64,000 bases of DNA from Sphingomonas crocodyli (GCF_004005865.1 NZ_SACN01000001.1:2852001-2916000); one strand, 5' to 3'; positions 45,342 through 55,383 are shown, numbered from the stretch's first letter. Made by a program: numbers and translations. Notes: generated from the letters alone by a model not told the origin.

Positions 45342-46415
45342 TTAGAGGTCGTCGTCGTCCGACGGGCCGGTCATCATCGCGTCGCCGACGCCTTCGGCAT
45401 TGGCGCGGATCGCCTTTTCGATGCGGGCGCAGACGTCGGGATTTTCCTTCAGATAGGTCTTCGAATTCTCGCGGCCCTGCCCGATGCGGATCGAATCATA
45501 GCTGAACCACGCGCCCGATTTTTCGACGAGGCCCGCCTTGACGCCAAGGTCGAGGATTTCGCCGACCTTCGACACGCCTTCGCCATACATGATGTCGAAT
45601 TCGACCTGCTTGAACGGCGGGGCGACCTTGTTCTTCACCACCTTCACGCGGGTCGCGTTGCCGACGATATCGTCGCGATCCTTGATCTGGCCGGTGCGGC
45701 GGATGTCGAGACGGACCGACGCATAGAACTTCAGCGCGTTGCCGCCGGTCGTCGTTTCGGGCGAACCGTACATCACGCCGATCTTCATACGGATCTGGTT
45801 GATGAAGATGACGAGGCACTTCGACCGGTTGATCGAGCCGGTGATCTTGCGGAGCGCCTGGCTCATCAGACGCGCCTGGAGGCCGACATGGCTGTCGCCC
45901 ATCTCACCTTCGATTTCGGCGCGCGGAACGAGCGCGGCGACCGAGTCGATCACCAGCACGTCGATCGCGTTCGAACGGACGAGCGTGTCGGCGATTTCGA
46001 GCGCCTGTTCGCCGGTGTCGGGCTGCGACACGATCAGTTCGTCGATGTTGACGCCCAGCTTCTTGGCATAGACCGGATCGAGCGCATGTTCGGCGTCGAC
46101 GAAGGCCGCGGTGCCGCCCGCCTTCTGCGCCTCGGCGATCGCATGGAGCGCCAGCGTGGTCTTACCCGAGCTTTCCGGGCCGAAAATCTCGACGATGCGC
46201 CCCTTGGGCAGGCCGCCGATGCCGAGCGCGATGTCCAGCCCGAGCGAGCCGGTCGAGATCGCTTCGACCTGCATCGTCTCACGCGAGCCCAGCTTCATCG
46301 CCGAACCCTTGCCGAAGGCGCGATCGATCTGCGCCAGCGCCGCTTCGAGCGCCTTTTCCCTGTCGATGTTTGCCACTTCCTTGGGGGTTCCTATCAGTTT
46401 CAACTGCGCCGACAT
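45342..46415 (-). CDS. recA: Recombinase RecA
   Basis: 357 residues, full length. RecA forms the strand-exchange filament and activates LexA self-cleavage. Walker [10 protein letters not shown] (79 onward), Walker [12 protein letters not shown]2 region with [16 protein letters not shown], and the acidic C-terminus (TGPSDDDDL). GAGGGAG lies seven bases before the ATG. An SOS box and a promoter are visible just upstream. It stands next to cckA on the same strand but has its own promoter. Confidence 0.99.
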   Translation of the reverse strand: MSAQLKLIGTPKEVANIDREKALEAALAQIDRAFGKGSAMKLGSRETMQVEAISTGSLGLDIALGIGGLPKGRIVEIFGPESSGKTTLALHAIAEAQKAGGTAAFVDAEHALDPVYAKKLGVNIDELIVSQPDTGEQALEIADTLVRSNAIDVLVIDSVAALVPRAEIEGEMGDSHVGLQARLMSQALRKITGSINRSKCLVIFINQIRMKIGVMYGSPETTTGGNALKFYASVRLDIRRTGQIKDRDDIVGNATRVKVVKNKVAPPFKQVEFDIMYGEGVSKVGEILDLGVKAGLVEKSGAWFSYDSIRIGQGRENSKTYLKENPDVCARIEKAIRANAEGVGDAMMTGPSDDDDL

Positions 46416-46463
46416 CAGCTGGCTCCCTCGTAGATAGCACTTCCGAACGCTGCAATGTCCGAT

Positions 46464-46492
46464 TGTGTATCCGAAATGTTCCTACAGAACAA
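46464..46492 (-). promoter_or_regulatory. recA promoter
   Basis: On the minus strand, TTGTTC (46487-46492) and TACACA (46464-46469) are 17 bases apart and about 50-75 bases upstream of the recA ATG. The -35 box is embedded in the LexA site, so repressor binding would block RNA polymerase. Confidence 0.6.
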
Positions 46493-46501
46493 GATGGGAA
46501 C
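46487..46501 (-). promoter_or_regulatory. LexA (SOS) box of recA, GTTC-N7-GTTC
   Basis: On the plus strand the bases are GAAC, seven spacer bases, GAAC; on the coding strand GTTC-N7-GTTC, the consensus of alphaproteobacterial LexA. It overlaps the -35 element of recA and lies six bases beyond the cckA stop codon. This is a direct-repeat operator, unlike the enterobacterial CTGT-N8-ACAG. Confidence 0.82.
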
Positions 46502-46506
46502 AAAGA

Positions 46507-48951
46507 TTATTTGTCGGCTGCGCGCTCCGCCGCCAGAGTGTCACGGGCCGCCTCGCAAATCTGCTGCACGGAGAATGGCTTAGGCAGGAAACCTATATTC
46601 TCGATGTCGATCGATTTGCGCAATTGTTCCTCGGCATAGCCCGACATGAAGATCACCGGGAGATCGGCGCGGGCTTCGCGCGCGGCGCGGACCATTGCGG
46701 GGCCGTCCATCACCGGCATCACCACGTCGGAGATGACGAGATCGACCTCCTGCCCACTTTCGAGCACCTCCAGCCCCTCCTCCCCATTGGTCGCGGTGAC
46801 GACGGTATAGCCCTGACGCGAGAGCGCACGTTCGGCGACGGCGCGGACCATCGCTTCATCTTCGACCAGCAGGATCGTGCCGGTGCCCCAGAGTTCGGTC
46901 GACGGCTCCTTGGCGACGGCGCGCTGCGCGGGCGCGGCGCCCTTCTCCGCCTCGTGGACCGGCAGGTAGATGACGAAGCTGGTCCCCTTCCCCACTTCCG
47001 ATTCGGCGAAGATGAAGCCGCCGGTCTGCTTGACGATGCCGTACACGGTGGAGAGGCCCAGACCGGTGCCGCGCCCGACCTCCTTGGTGGTGAAGAAGGG
47101 TTCGAAGATCTTGGTGATGATTTCGGGCGGGATGCCGGTGCCCGTATCGCTCATTCGCAGCGCGACATATTCGGTGATGGGCATGATTTCGATGCCCAGC
47201 TTGCGCGTATCGGCGGCGGAGAGACCGTAGGTCTGGATCGTGAGCGTGCCGCCATCGGGCATCGCGTCGCGCGCGTTGACGGCGAGATTGACGATCACCT
47301 GCTCCAGCTGGCCCGGATCGGCGCGCACCGTCTGCAGATTGCGGCCGTGGCTGACATCGAGCGCGACGCGTTCGCCGAGCAAGCGGCGCAAGAGGCTGGA
47401 GATTTCGGAGATGACGTCGGGCAGCTGCAGTATCTGCGGGCGCAACGTCTGCTGACGCGAGAAGGCGAGCAGCTGACGGGTCAGCGCGGCGGCGCGGTTC
47501 GAGTTCTGCTTGATCTGCTGGATGTCGTCATAGTCGCTGTCGCCGGGCATGTGGCGCATCGACATCAGATCGCAATGGCCGATGATGGCGGTGAGGATAT
47601 TGTTGAAATCGTGCGCGACGCCACCGGCGAGCTGACCCACCGCCTGCATCTTCATCGCCTGCGCGACCTGCCGCTTGAGGCGCGATTCCTCGCTATTGTC
47701 CTTGAGGCTCAGGAGGACGGCGGCGTCGCCCAGCCCCTTGGTCGCGGCGATGGTGAGGGCGACGCTCTCCTCGCCCTTGTCCTTCAGCCGGACCGAGAGA
47801 TCGCCGAACGATCCGCGGCCCGAGGCGAAGCGGCGGACGGCGTCGGACACCGATGCCTTGTCGTCCTCCACCACCAAGTCGCTCGGGTAGATGACGTGCC
47901 CGTCGGGGGCGATGCCGGCGGCGCGGCGGAAGCTGTCGTTCATGAACAGCAGCCGCCCGTCGCGATCGGCGAGCGCGAGGCCGAGGGGGAGCATGTTGAG
48001 CAGCCCCTGCACATTGGGCACGGCGGGCGCGATCTGCTGCGCAACGCCGCCACCGATGGCCGTCGTGGGCAGATCGAACATCAGGAACATCGTCGCGCCA
48101 TCGCCTTCGCCGCCATCGAAGGTGACTTGCGAGAGGTGTATCGGGGTCGAATCCCGCGCTTCACGCGCGAGACGGATCGCATCGCCATCGACGCGCAGCA
48201 GATCGGTGAACAGCCAGCCGGGGGGCGCCTCCATGTCGCCCAAAGCGCGCTTGTGGAAGGCGCGGTTCGCGACGATGCCGCGCCCCTCCGCATCGACCAG
48301 AGCGACCATGATGCCCGCGCCGCCGAAGCGCCGCCCGCTCTCGCCATTGATCCAGCCGGCGAGTTCGGAAATGCCGTCCATCCGGCGCAGCTGGCGGAAG
48401 CGCCAGACGAGGTGCGCGCCATCCTCCCCCGCCGCGCGCAGCACGACGTCGACGGTGCCGCGATCGGTGACGAGGCCAGGAAGGTGTGCGATCCCGTCGC
48501 GCCGCGCGATCATCCGCGCCTCATCGAGCCGGCGGCGTGATTCCTCGGGCAGGGGAAGCGCGGGCGGGGTCGGCAGGCCACCGAACCAGTTCTGGAAACG
48601 GCGATTGACGCAGGCGAGGCTGCCGTCGGGCCGGGTGATCGCGACGGCGCAATCCGAATCCTCGATCACGCCGACGATCAGGTTCATGTCCGGCGCGGAG
48701 ACGCGCGCGACTGCGGCGGGCTGCCGATAGCGGACCAGCGCATAGACCAGCAGCCCGAACATCGCGGCGATGAAGGCGATCAGGAAGACGCGCGCGCTGC
48801 TCGCATCGGCGACGGTTCCCCACACGGCGACGACCGTGCCCGCCGACAGCAGCATGAACATCGTGATGACGATGCCGTAGAGGAGCGTGCGGCTGGATGC
48901 GCGCGCGCCCGTCTTCATCGGTTTGGGCGACGAGAGGAAGTGGCTGGCCAT
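46507..48951 (-). CDS. cckA: Hybrid histidine kinase CckA
   Basis: 814 residues in the CckA arrangement: two membrane segments at the N-terminus (LLYGIVITMFMLLSAGTVVAVWG and VFLIAFIAAMFGLLVYALV), PAS-like sensing domains, HisKA with GGVAHDFNNILTAI (phospho-His near residue 446), HATPase with NLAVNARDAMPDGG and FTTKEVGRGTGLGLSTVYGIV, then a receiver domain with ISDVVMPVMDG (Asp about 741). CckA feeds phosphate through ChpT to CtrA in the alphaproteobacterial cell-cycle pathway. The ctrA and chpT genes are not in the window. recA lies 91 bases downstream. Confidence 0.9.
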   Translation of the reverse strand: MASHFLSSPKPMKTGARASSRTLLYGIVITMFMLLSAGTVVAVWGTVADASSARVFLIAFIAAMFGLLVYALVRYRQPAAVARVSAPDMNLIVGVIEDSDCAVAITRPDGSLACVNRRFQNWFGGLPTPPALPLPEESRRRLDEARMIARRDGIAHLPGLVTDRGTVDVVLRAAGEDGAHLVWRFRQLRRMDGISELAGWINGESGRRFGGAGIMVALVDAEGRGIVANRAFHKRALGDMEAPPGWLFTDLLRVDGDAIRLAREARDSTPIHLSQVTFDGGEGDGATMFLMFDLPTTAIGGGVAQQIAPAVPNVQGLLNMLPLGLALADRDGRLLFMNDSFRRAAGIAPDGHVIYPSDLVVEDDKASVSDAVRRFASGRGSFGDLSVRLKDKGEESVALTIAATKGLGDAAVLLSLKDNSEESRLKRQVAQAMKMQAVGQLAGGVAHDFNNILTAIIGHCDLMSMRHMPGDSDYDDIQQIKQNSNRAAALTRQLLAFSRQQTLRPQILQLPDVISEISSLLRRLLGERVALDVSHGRNLQTVRADPGQLEQVIVNLAVNARDAMPDGGTLTIQTYGLSAADTRKLGIEIMPITEYVALRMSDTGTGIPPEIITKIFEPFFTTKEVGRGTGLGLSTVYGIVKQTGGFIFAESEVGKGTSFVIYLPVHEAEKGAAPAQRAVAKEPSTELWGTGTILLVEDEAMVRAVAERALSRQGYTVVTATNGEEGLEVLESGQEVDLVISDVVMPVMDGPAMVRAAREARADLPVIFMSGYAEEQLRKSIDIENIGFLPKPFSVQQICEAARDTLAAERAADK

Positions 48952-49032
48952 GCCAACCTGTCCTCCCGGCGACGGAGGACGTCAAGCCGGGGAAGGTGAC
49001 GGATGGTGACGCCGCCCCCTTCCCCGTGCCGA

Positions 49033-51069
49033 TTACCAGATACGGATGCGCTGATCGGGCGCGAGATAGATCTTCTGGCCGGGCTTGGGATCGTAAGCCG
49101 AGTAGAAGGGATCGAGGTTGCGCACGACCCAGGCGCGCTGGATCGAGGGCGAGTGCGGATCGGTCAGCAAACGCTGGCGCAGGTTCGCCTCGCGATAGGA
49201 ACGGCGCCACACCTGCGCCCAGCCGAGGTAGAAACGCTGATCGCCGGTGAAGCCGTCGATCACCGGCGCCTTCTTGCCGCCCAGCGAGATCATATACGCC
49301 TCGTGCGCGACCGTAAGCCCCGCGAGATCGGCGATATTCTCACCCTGCGTCAGCGCGCCCTGGATGTGCATGCCGGGGAGCGGTTCGTAGGCGTCATACT
49401 GCTTCACGACCTTGTCGGTCAGCGCGTTGAACGCCTTCACGTCCTCGGCCGTCCACCAGTCGGACAGGCGGCCGTGCATGTCGTACTTGGCGCCCTGATC
49501 GTCGAAATGGTGGCTGATCTCATGCCCGATCACTGCGCCGATGCCGCCATAGTTGACCGCCGGATCGGCGTTCGGATCGAAGAAGGGCGGCTGCAGGATC
49601 GCGGCGGGGAAGACGATCTCGTTCATGCCGAAATTGGCGTAGGCGTTAATCTCCATCGGGGTCATGCCCCATTCGCTGCGATCGAGCGGCTTGCCCAGCT
49701 TATTGAGGCCGCGATTCCATTCGAACTCGGCCGAGCGCATGACGTTACCCGCCAGATCATCGCGCTTGATCACGAGCGCCGAATAATCGCGCCACTTGTC
49801 CGGGTAGCCGATCTTGGGGGTGAAGGCCGCCAGCTTGGCGCGCGCCTTCACCTTGGTTTCGGGCGCCATCCAGGTCAAGCCGTCGATGCGCTTGCCCATC
49901 GCGGCGATGACGTTCTTGACCAATTGATCGGCCGCCGCCTTCGTCTCCGGCGTGAACCAGCGCTTCACATATTCCTGGCCCAGATCCTCACCGATATTGT
50001 CCTTCACCAGATTGACGCCGCGCTTCCAGCGGGTGGCGTTTTCGGGCGTGCCGCTGAGCGTCGTCTGGTTGAAGGCAAAGTCGGCGTCGACGAACGGCTT
50101 CGAGAGGTACGGCGCCATCGCGTTGATCAGGTTCAGCTCGACATAGTCCTTGAGGACCGCGATCGGGGTCGCCTCGATCACCTTGGCCGAACCGGCGAAA
50201 GCGGTCGGCTGCGCGACGAGGAAGGCGGGCTGCGCATCGACGCCCGACGCCTTCAGGAAGGCATCCCAGTCGAAGCCCGGCGCGTTCTTCGCGAAATCGG
50301 CGCGCTGCCACTTGTTGTAGGTCTTGGTGCTGTCGCGGCTGTCGACGCGGGTCCAGTGAACCTTGGCCAGCTCGGTTTCGAACGCGACCACGGCGGCAGC
50401 GCGCGCGGCGGCATCCTGCTCGCCCGCCATCGTCAGCAACTGGGTGAGGTAGGCGACATATTTGGTGCGCGTCTCGACGATCTGGGCGTCGGTCTTGATG
50501 TAATAATCGCGATCGGGGAGGCCGAGGCCGCCCTGATAGCTGTTCACGATGTAGTTTTCGGGATCCTTGTCGTCCTGCCCCACATACAGGATGAAGGGCG
50601 CGTTGACGCCGACCTTGCGCAGCTTCGCCATTTCGGCGGCAAGTGCGGACTTGTCCTTGATCGCCTTGATCCCGGCAATCGTAGGCTGGAGCGGCTTGAT
50701 GCCCAGCGCGTCGACCATCTTTTCGTCGGTGAAGCTGGCATACATGTCGCCGATGCGGCTGCCGGGGGCCTTCGAGACCTGCTCGAGAATCTCGTGGCTG
50801 CGCGCGATCGACAGTTCGTCGAGAACCGAGAACATGCCGAAGTTCGAACGATCCGACGGGATCGGCGTATTCTTCGTCCAGGTGCCGTTGGCGTAACCGT
50901 AGAAATCGTCGCCGGGGGCGATCGACTTGTCCATGCCGGCCGCATCGAAGCCGAAGCTGCCATAGACCGGCTTTCTGTCGGCGGGCGCAGCGGCGGTCGC
51001 GGCAATTGCCGGCGAAACCGCGGACGCAAGCATCGTGCTCGCGGCCAACGCGATCAGGAACGTTTTCAT
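49033..51069 (-). CDS. M13-family metallopeptidase (neprilysin/PepO type)
   Basis: 678 residues with a signal peptide (TFLIALAASTMLASAVSPAIA). The catalytic zinc site is GHEISHHFDDQG (His516, Glu517, His520), with the third ligand in GENIADLAGL (Glu577, Asp581). NAYANFGMNEIVFPAAILQPPFF is the substrate region, and the C-terminus ends RIRIW. It cleaves oligopeptides in the periplasm. Length and signal are usual for the alphaproteobacterial relatives. It follows on the same strand as cckA but ends 82 bases before it. Confidence 0.95.
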   Translation of the reverse strand: MKTFLIALAASTMLASAVSPAIAATAAAPADRKPVYGSFGFDAAGMDKSIAPGDDFYGYANGTWTKNTPIPSDRSNFGMFSVLDELSIARSHEILEQVSKAPGSRIGDMYASFTDEKMVDALGIKPLQPTIAGIKAIKDKSALAAEMAKLRKVGVNAPFILYVGQDDKDPENYIVNSYQGGLGLPDRDYYIKTDAQIVETRTKYVAYLTQLLTMAGEQDAAARAAAVVAFETELAKVHWTRVDSRDSTKTYNKWQRADFAKNAPGFDWDAFLKASGVDAQPAFLVAQPTAFAGSAKVIEATPIAVLKDYVELNLINAMAPYLSKPFVDADFAFNQTTLSGTPENATRWKRGVNLVKDNIGEDLGQEYVKRWFTPETKAAADQLVKNVIAAMGKRIDGLTWMAPETKVKARAKLAAFTPKIGYPDKWRDYSALVIKRDDLAGNVMRSAEFEWNRGLNKLGKPLDRSEWGMTPMEINAYANFGMNEIVFPAAILQPPFFDPNADPAVNYGGIGAVIGHEISHHFDDQGAKYDMHGRLSDWWTAEDVKAFNALTDKVVKQYDAYEPLPGMHIQGALTQGENIADLAGLTVAHEAYMISLGGKKAPVIDGFTGDQRFYLGWAQVWRRSYREANLRQRLLTDPHSPSIQRAWVVRNLDPFYSAYDPKPGQKIYLAPDQRIRIW

Positions 51070-51126
51070 CGGGAACCTCTGTATTATCTTGCTATGACGG
51101 TTGGCTAAGCCCGCCGCCGCGCAAGA

Positions 51127-51738
51127 TCAACCCCGATGATGACCGTGTTCGTCGTAATGATCCGGGTGGGCGCGCTGGTGCGCGGCCTCGATCCGCTGGC
51201 GGGTGCGCAGGGTCCACTTATGCGCGATCCACCAGCGCCAGAAGAAGGCCGCCGCCAGATAGCCGACCGCCGCGCAGACGACCGAGATCACGAACAGCCC
51301 CAGCACCAAAGCGGGCGCGGCCGAGGAGGCGAGCCAGCCGAGCCATTCGCCGATCGACGCGCCCTGTTCGATCATCACCATCACCGTGCCGACATCGGCG
51401 GTCGAATGGATGAAGTGATTGCCGACGATCAGCGACAGATAGAGGATGAAGGGCGTCGTCGCGGGGTTCGACAGGAACGTCCCCGCCACCGCGATCGGCA
51501 CGTTCGCACGGCACGGCAAAGCGAGCAGGCACGCGCCGATGATCTGCAGCCCCGGGATCATCAGGAAGATGCCGACGATCAGCCCCAGCGCCACGCCGCG
51601 CGGCACCGAACGGCGGGTGAAGCGCCACAAAGCCGGTTCGAGCACGCGATGCGCGAACGGACGCAACCAGCGCACCTCCTCCAGCGATTCCCGCGTCGGC
51701 GCGTGCTTGCGCCACCAGCCGCCGATCCGCGCGAACAT
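51127..51738 (-). CDS. DUF2062 membrane protein
   Basis: 203 residues. Three hydrophobic segments (GVALGLIVGIFLMIPGLQIIGACLLALP; TPFILYLSLIVGNHFI; ALVLGLFVISVVCAAVGYLAAAFF) and a PRGVALGLIVGIF / SNPATTPFILY pattern characteristic of DUF2062. The C-terminus is His-rich (HPDHYDEHGHH). The protein is of unknown function. Its ATG shares one base with the smpB stop, so the two are cotranslated. Confidence 0.87.
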   Translation of the reverse strand: MFARIGGWWRKHAPTRESLEEVRWLRPFAHRVLEPALWRFTRRSVPRGVALGLIVGIFLMIPGLQIIGACLLALPCRANVPIAVAGTFLSNPATTPFILYLSLIVGNHFIHSTADVGTVMVMIEQGASIGEWLGWLASSAAPALVLGLFVISVVCAAVGYLAAAFFWRWWIAHKWTLRTRQRIEAAHQRAHPDHYDEHGHHRG

Positions 51739-52220
51739 CAGCCGCGATCGCGCAGCAGGCGTTGCTGCTCGCGCTTCCAGTCGCGCTGCTTCTCGGTATC
51801 GCGCTTGTCGTGCAGCTTCTTGCCCTTGGCGAGCGCGAGTTCGACCTTCGCGCGGCCGCGCCCGTTGAAATAGACCATCAGCGGGATCAGCGTCATGCCC
51901 TCGCGCGTCACGGCATTGCGCATCTTTTCGATCTGCCGTTCGCGCAGCAGCAGCTTGCGGGGGCGCTTCGGTTCATGGTTGAAGCGGTTGCCGTGGCTGA
52001 ATTCGGGAACGTTGGCGTTGACCAACCACACCTCCCCATCCTTCACCTCGGCATAGCTTTCCGCGATCGACCCTTCGCCGAAGCGCAAAGATTTCACCTC
52101 GGTTCCGGTCAGCGCGATCCCGGCCTCGAAGAATTCCTCGAGGAAATATTCGTACCGCGCGCGCCGGTTCTCGGCGACGATCTTGGTCTTTTCGAATTCG
52201 GGAGGATGCGGGCGGGCCAT
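51738..52220 (-). CDS. smpB: SsrA-binding protein SmpB
   Basis: 160 residues. SmpB delivers tmRNA to stalled ribosomes. [31 protein letters not shown] and [13 protein letters not shown] form the OB fold; [19 protein letters not shown] and [36 protein letters not shown] (basic C-terminal tail) are diagnostic. It lies between dapA (30 bases upstream) and the DUF2062 gene. tmRNA (ssrA) itself is not in the window. Confidence 0.97.
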   Translation of the reverse strand: MARPHPPEFEKTKIVAENRRARYEYFLEEFFEAGIALTGTEVKSLRFGEGSIAESYAEVKDGEVWLVNANVPEFSHGNRFNHEPKRPRKLLLRERQIEKMRNAVTREGMTLIPLMVYFNGRGRAKVELALAKGKKLHDKRDTEKQRDWKREQQRLLRDRG

Positions 52221-52250
52221 ATTATCTCAACAGATGGGAGCGCAGGGCGC

Positions 52251-53126
52251 TCACACCAACCCCGCATGTGCCAGCGCCGCGTCGACGGCCTTGCGGCTCG
52301 CCTCGGACGGCCAGGTCATCGGCATGCGCAGCTCGTTCGGGAAATCGGGATAGACACGGGTGAGCGCATATTTGATCGGGCCGGGTGAAGCGTCGGTGAA
52401 CAACGCGGCATGGAGCGGAAAGAGCCGGTCCTGCAGCGCCAGCGCATCGGCCCAGCGCCCTTCGGCGCAGGCGGCCTGGAAATCGGCGGTCAGCTTCGGC
52501 GCGACATTGGCCGTGACCGAGATGCAGCCCTTGCCGCCCATCGCCATGAAGCCCAGCGCCATATCGTCATTGCCCGACAGCTGGCAGAAATCGGGGCCGC
52601 ACGACGCGCGCTGCGCCGAGACGCGCTCGACCTTGCCGCTGGCATCCTTGATGCCGATGATCGTCGGCAGTTCGGCGAGCTTGCCCAAGGTTTCGGGCAG
52701 GATGTCGGTCACGGTACGCGCGGGCACGTTATAGACCACGATCGGCAGATCGTTGTTCGCCGCCAGATAGCGATAATGGGCGAGAATGCCGTCCTGATTG
52801 GGGCGGTTATAATAAGGCAGCACGACCAGAGCCGCCGCAGCACCCGCCGCCTTGGCATGATTCATATGTTCGAGCGCGACCATCGTGTCGTTCGAACCGC
52901 AGCCGGCGATCACGGGCACGCGGCCCTTCGCCTGATCGATGCAGACCCGGACGACATGATTATGTTCCTCGATCGACATCGTGGCACTTTCGCCCGTCGT
53001 GCCGCACGGCACGAGCGCCGAAGAACCCTGTTCGATCTGCCAGTCGACGAAGCCACGAAACAGTTTCTCGTCGAACGCCCCGTCGCGAAACGGTGTCACT
53101 AGCGCCGGTATCGATCCACTGAACAT
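52251..53126 (-). CDS. dapA: 4-hydroxy-tetrahydrodipicolinate synthase
   Basis: 291 residues. DapA condenses pyruvate with aspartate semialdehyde on the lysine/diaminopimelate pathway. GTTGES at 43-48, Tyr132 in VVYNVPART, Arg137 and the Schiff-base lysine Lys160 in IIGIKDASG are all in place. The rest follows the TIM-barrel pattern (VLPYYNRPNQDG, LSGNDDMALGFMAMGGKGCIS). The dapA-smpB order on one strand is common in alphaproteobacteria. Divergent from slt with 47 bases between starts. Confidence 0.97.
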   Translation of the reverse strand: MFSGSIPALVTPFRDGAFDEKLFRGFVDWQIEQGSSALVPCGTTGESATMSIEEHNHVVRVCIDQAKGRVPVIAGCGSNDTMVALEHMNHAKAAGAAAALVVLPYYNRPNQDGILAHYRYLAANNDLPIVVYNVPARTVTDILPETLGKLAELPTIIGIKDASGKVERVSAQRASCGPDFCQLSGNDDMALGFMAMGGKGCISVTANVAPKLTADFQAACAEGRWADALALQDRLFPLHAALFTDASPGPIKYALTRVYPDFPNELRMPMTWPSEASRKAVDAALAHAGLV

Positions 53127-53173
53127 GAGTCACTCCCTTCACCTCGCCGCGTCACGGGGGCATAAGGCCCCCC

Positions 53174-55213
53174 ATGAACGACCAGCGAGATCGTGCTGCG
53201 CCCAATAGGTTTCAGCCCCCCGCCCTGTCCAGCCGCGCCCGCCGTCTTTTTATGCCGGGCCTGCTGCTCCTTTCCACGGCCGCGCTTGCTGCGGTGGTTT
53301 CGCAGGACGAGCCGAATCGGCCCGCCCCCGCGCCGCCGGGCTTTGCCGGGTGGAACGAGACGGCATTGCGGCAGGCGACCGCCGACTGGCGGCGGCTGCG
53401 CGGCAACGACTCGCTGCCGTTCCAGAGCTATGCGACCTTCCTAACCGCGCATCCCGGCTGGCCCGGCGACACCGCGATGCGCCGCACGGCCGAACGCCGG
53501 ATCGATCCGAACAATTATACGCCGCGTGACGTCGTCGCCTTCTTCACGCGCACCCCGCCGCTGACTGCCGCCGGACAGGCACGCTATGCCGAGGCGCTGG
53601 CGGCGACCGGCCGCACCGGCGAGGCGCGCACCGCCGCGGCGACCGCATGGGGCATGAAGGCGCTGTCGCCCGACGACGAAGGGCGGCTGCTCACCCGCTT
53701 CGGCGGGCAGTTCAGCGCGACCGACCATGATCGGCGGATGGAGCGGCTGCTGTGGGATCGGCAGGCGACCAATGCGGCGAAGTTCCTGTCGCTCGCAACG
53801 CCATCGCGCCGGCCGATCTACGAGGCGCGCATCGCGTTGATCCGCAACGATCCCGATGTCGCGACGAAGGTGGCGGCGGCAGGCGAAGCCGCCAATCGCG
53901 ATCCGGGCTTCATCCTCGATCGTGCGCGCTGGATGCGCGACCGGGGTAACACCGCCGATGCGCGCGTCTGGCTGGCGCAATCGCGCAACCTGTCGGGCGT
54001 GCCCTATGACGCGGCGATCTGGCTCGACACATTGTTCCAGTTCGGGCGGCAGGCGGCGGCCGACAATCAGAACGATCTGGCCTTCGCGATCGCGCGCCAT
54101 GCCGAGGAAACCTATCCGTCGGGCACGCAGGTCCGCGATCGTCCGTTCGACGAGCGTGACGACTATACCAATCTGATGTGGCTGGGCGGCACCGTGTCGC
54201 TCAAGCGGACTGGCCGCCCCGCCGATGCGATGACGATGTTCGATCGCTATGCCCGCGCCGCGCAGAGCCCGTCGACCCAAACCAAGGGCATGTACTGGGC
54301 GGGCCGCGCCGCCGAAGCCGCCGGCAAGTCCGACTGGGCGAACAGCTATTATGGGCAGGCCGCGTCGCATATCGACCAGTTCTACGGCCAGCTGGCCGCC
54401 GAACGGCTGGGCCGCCAGTTGGCCATGCCCGCCGAGCCGAACCGCGCCATCGCGCCGACCGAGCGCGCCGCGTTCGAGGCGAGCGAGGTCGTGCGCGCCG
54501 CGCGCCTGCTGGGCCGCGACGGGCAGTGGCAGGATCAGACCGCGTTCATCCGCCTGATCGCCAACGACGCCAAGACCGACATCGATCATGCGCTGGCGGG
54601 CGAATTGTCCCGATCGATCGGACGGCCCGATCTGGGCGTGATGGTATCGCGCGCGGCGCGGACCAGCGGCACGCCCGATCCGCTGCGCATCGGCTTCCCC
54701 ACCGTCACAGTTCCGGCGACGATGGAGAGCCACTGGACGATAATCCACGCGATCAGCCGGCAGGAAAGCCAGTTCGACCGGCAGGCGACCAGCCGCACCG
54801 GCGCGCGCGGGCTGATGCAGTTGATGCCCGCCACCGCGAAGGAACAGGCGGGCAAGGTCGGCCTGGCCTATGATCCCGCACGGCTGGCCGACGTCGATTA
54901 TAATGTGATGCTGGGATCGTCCTTCTTCGATCGCATGCTCAATTATTATAATGGCAGCTATGTGCTGGCGATCGCGAGCTACAATGCCGGCCCCGGCAAT
55001 GTGAACAAGTTCATCCGCGCCAATGGCGATCCGCGCATGCCGGGCGTCGACGTGATCGACTGGATCGAAGCGATCCCGTTCGAAGAGACGCGCGGCTATG
55101 TGCAGCGCGTGCTGGAAAATGCGGTGGTTTACGACCTGATGAACCCGGCGCGGGCGCGGATTCCGGCGAAGAACCGGCTGTCGACCTATCTGGCGAAGAA
55201 GACGGCGGGCTGA
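53174..55213 (+). CDS. slt: Soluble lytic murein transglycosylase (Slt70-like)
   Basis: 679 residues. A signal segment (FMPGLLLLSTAALAAVVS) leads to an alpha-helical superhelical domain (about residues 60-470), then the GEWL catalytic domain: AISRQESQFDRQATS with Glu531, TGARGLMQLMPATAKEQA and ASYNAGPGNVNKFIRANG. It cuts the glycan strand of peptidoglycan without water and makes 1,6-anhydro-muropeptides. Length matches the Slt70 class. A hairpin repeat follows its stop. Confidence 0.93.
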   Translation: MNDQRDRAAPNRFQPPALSSRARRLFMPGLLLLSTAALAAVVSQDEPNRPAPAPPGFAGWNETALRQATADWRRLRGNDSLPFQSYATFLTAHPGWPGDTAMRRTAERRIDPNNYTPRDVVAFFTRTPPLTAAGQARYAEALAATGRTGEARTAAATAWGMKALSPDDEGRLLTRFGGQFSATDHDRRMERLLWDRQATNAAKFLSLATPSRRPIYEARIALIRNDPDVATKVAAAGEAANRDPGFILDRARWMRDRGNTADARVWLAQSRNLSGVPYDAAIWLDTLFQFGRQAAADNQNDLAFAIARHAEETYPSGTQVRDRPFDERDDYTNLMWLGGTVSLKRTGRPADAMTMFDRYARAAQSPSTQTKGMYWAGRAAEAAGKSDWANSYYGQAASHIDQFYGQLAAERLGRQLAMPAEPNRAIAPTERAAFEASEVVRAARLLGRDGQWQDQTAFIRLIANDAKTDIDHALAGELSRSIGRPDLGVMVSRAARTSGTPDPLRIGFPTVTVPATMESHWTIIHAISRQESQFDRQATSRTGARGLMQLMPATAKEQAGKVGLAYDPARLADVDYNVMLGSSFFDRMLNYYNGSYVLAIASYNAGPGNVNKFIRANGDPRMPGVDVIDWIEAIPFEETRGYVQRVLENAVVYDLMNPARARIPAKNRLSTYLAKKTAG

Positions 55214-55227
55214 GGCGGCTCCCCCTC

Positions 55228-55355
55228 CTCCCCACCTCGTCATTGCGAGGAGCCGAAGGCGACGCGGCAATCCAGGCCCGCACTTGAGATGGTCGCGACC
55301 TAACTCAAGTGCGGGCCTGGATTGCTTCGCTACGCTCGCAATGACGAGTGGGGAG
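55228..55355. repeat. Hairpin repeat with GCAATCCAGGCCCGCACTTGAG arms
   Basis: The two arms are near-perfect reverse complements from 55228 to 55355. The core GCAATCCAGGCC / GGCCTGGATTGC and the flanks CGTCATTGCGAG / CTCGCAATGACG are the form of a dispersed repeat known across many proteobacteria. It separates the convergent slt and P450 genes and can serve as a bidirectional terminator in RNA. Confidence 0.88.
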
Positions 55356-55383
55356 GTGAGGTGGTGGGGGCGAGCGGGTCGGA

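Noticed and set aside
46465..48540. Long open frame antisense to cckA, about 690 codons
   Set aside because: High GC leaves stop codons rare in antisense frames. The composition is Arg/His-rich with no domain, and the cckA reading explains the stretch completely.
49003..51108. Long open frame antisense to the M13 peptidase
   Set aside because: Same artefact: no family motifs, no ribosome site, and full overlap with a clear metallopeptidase.
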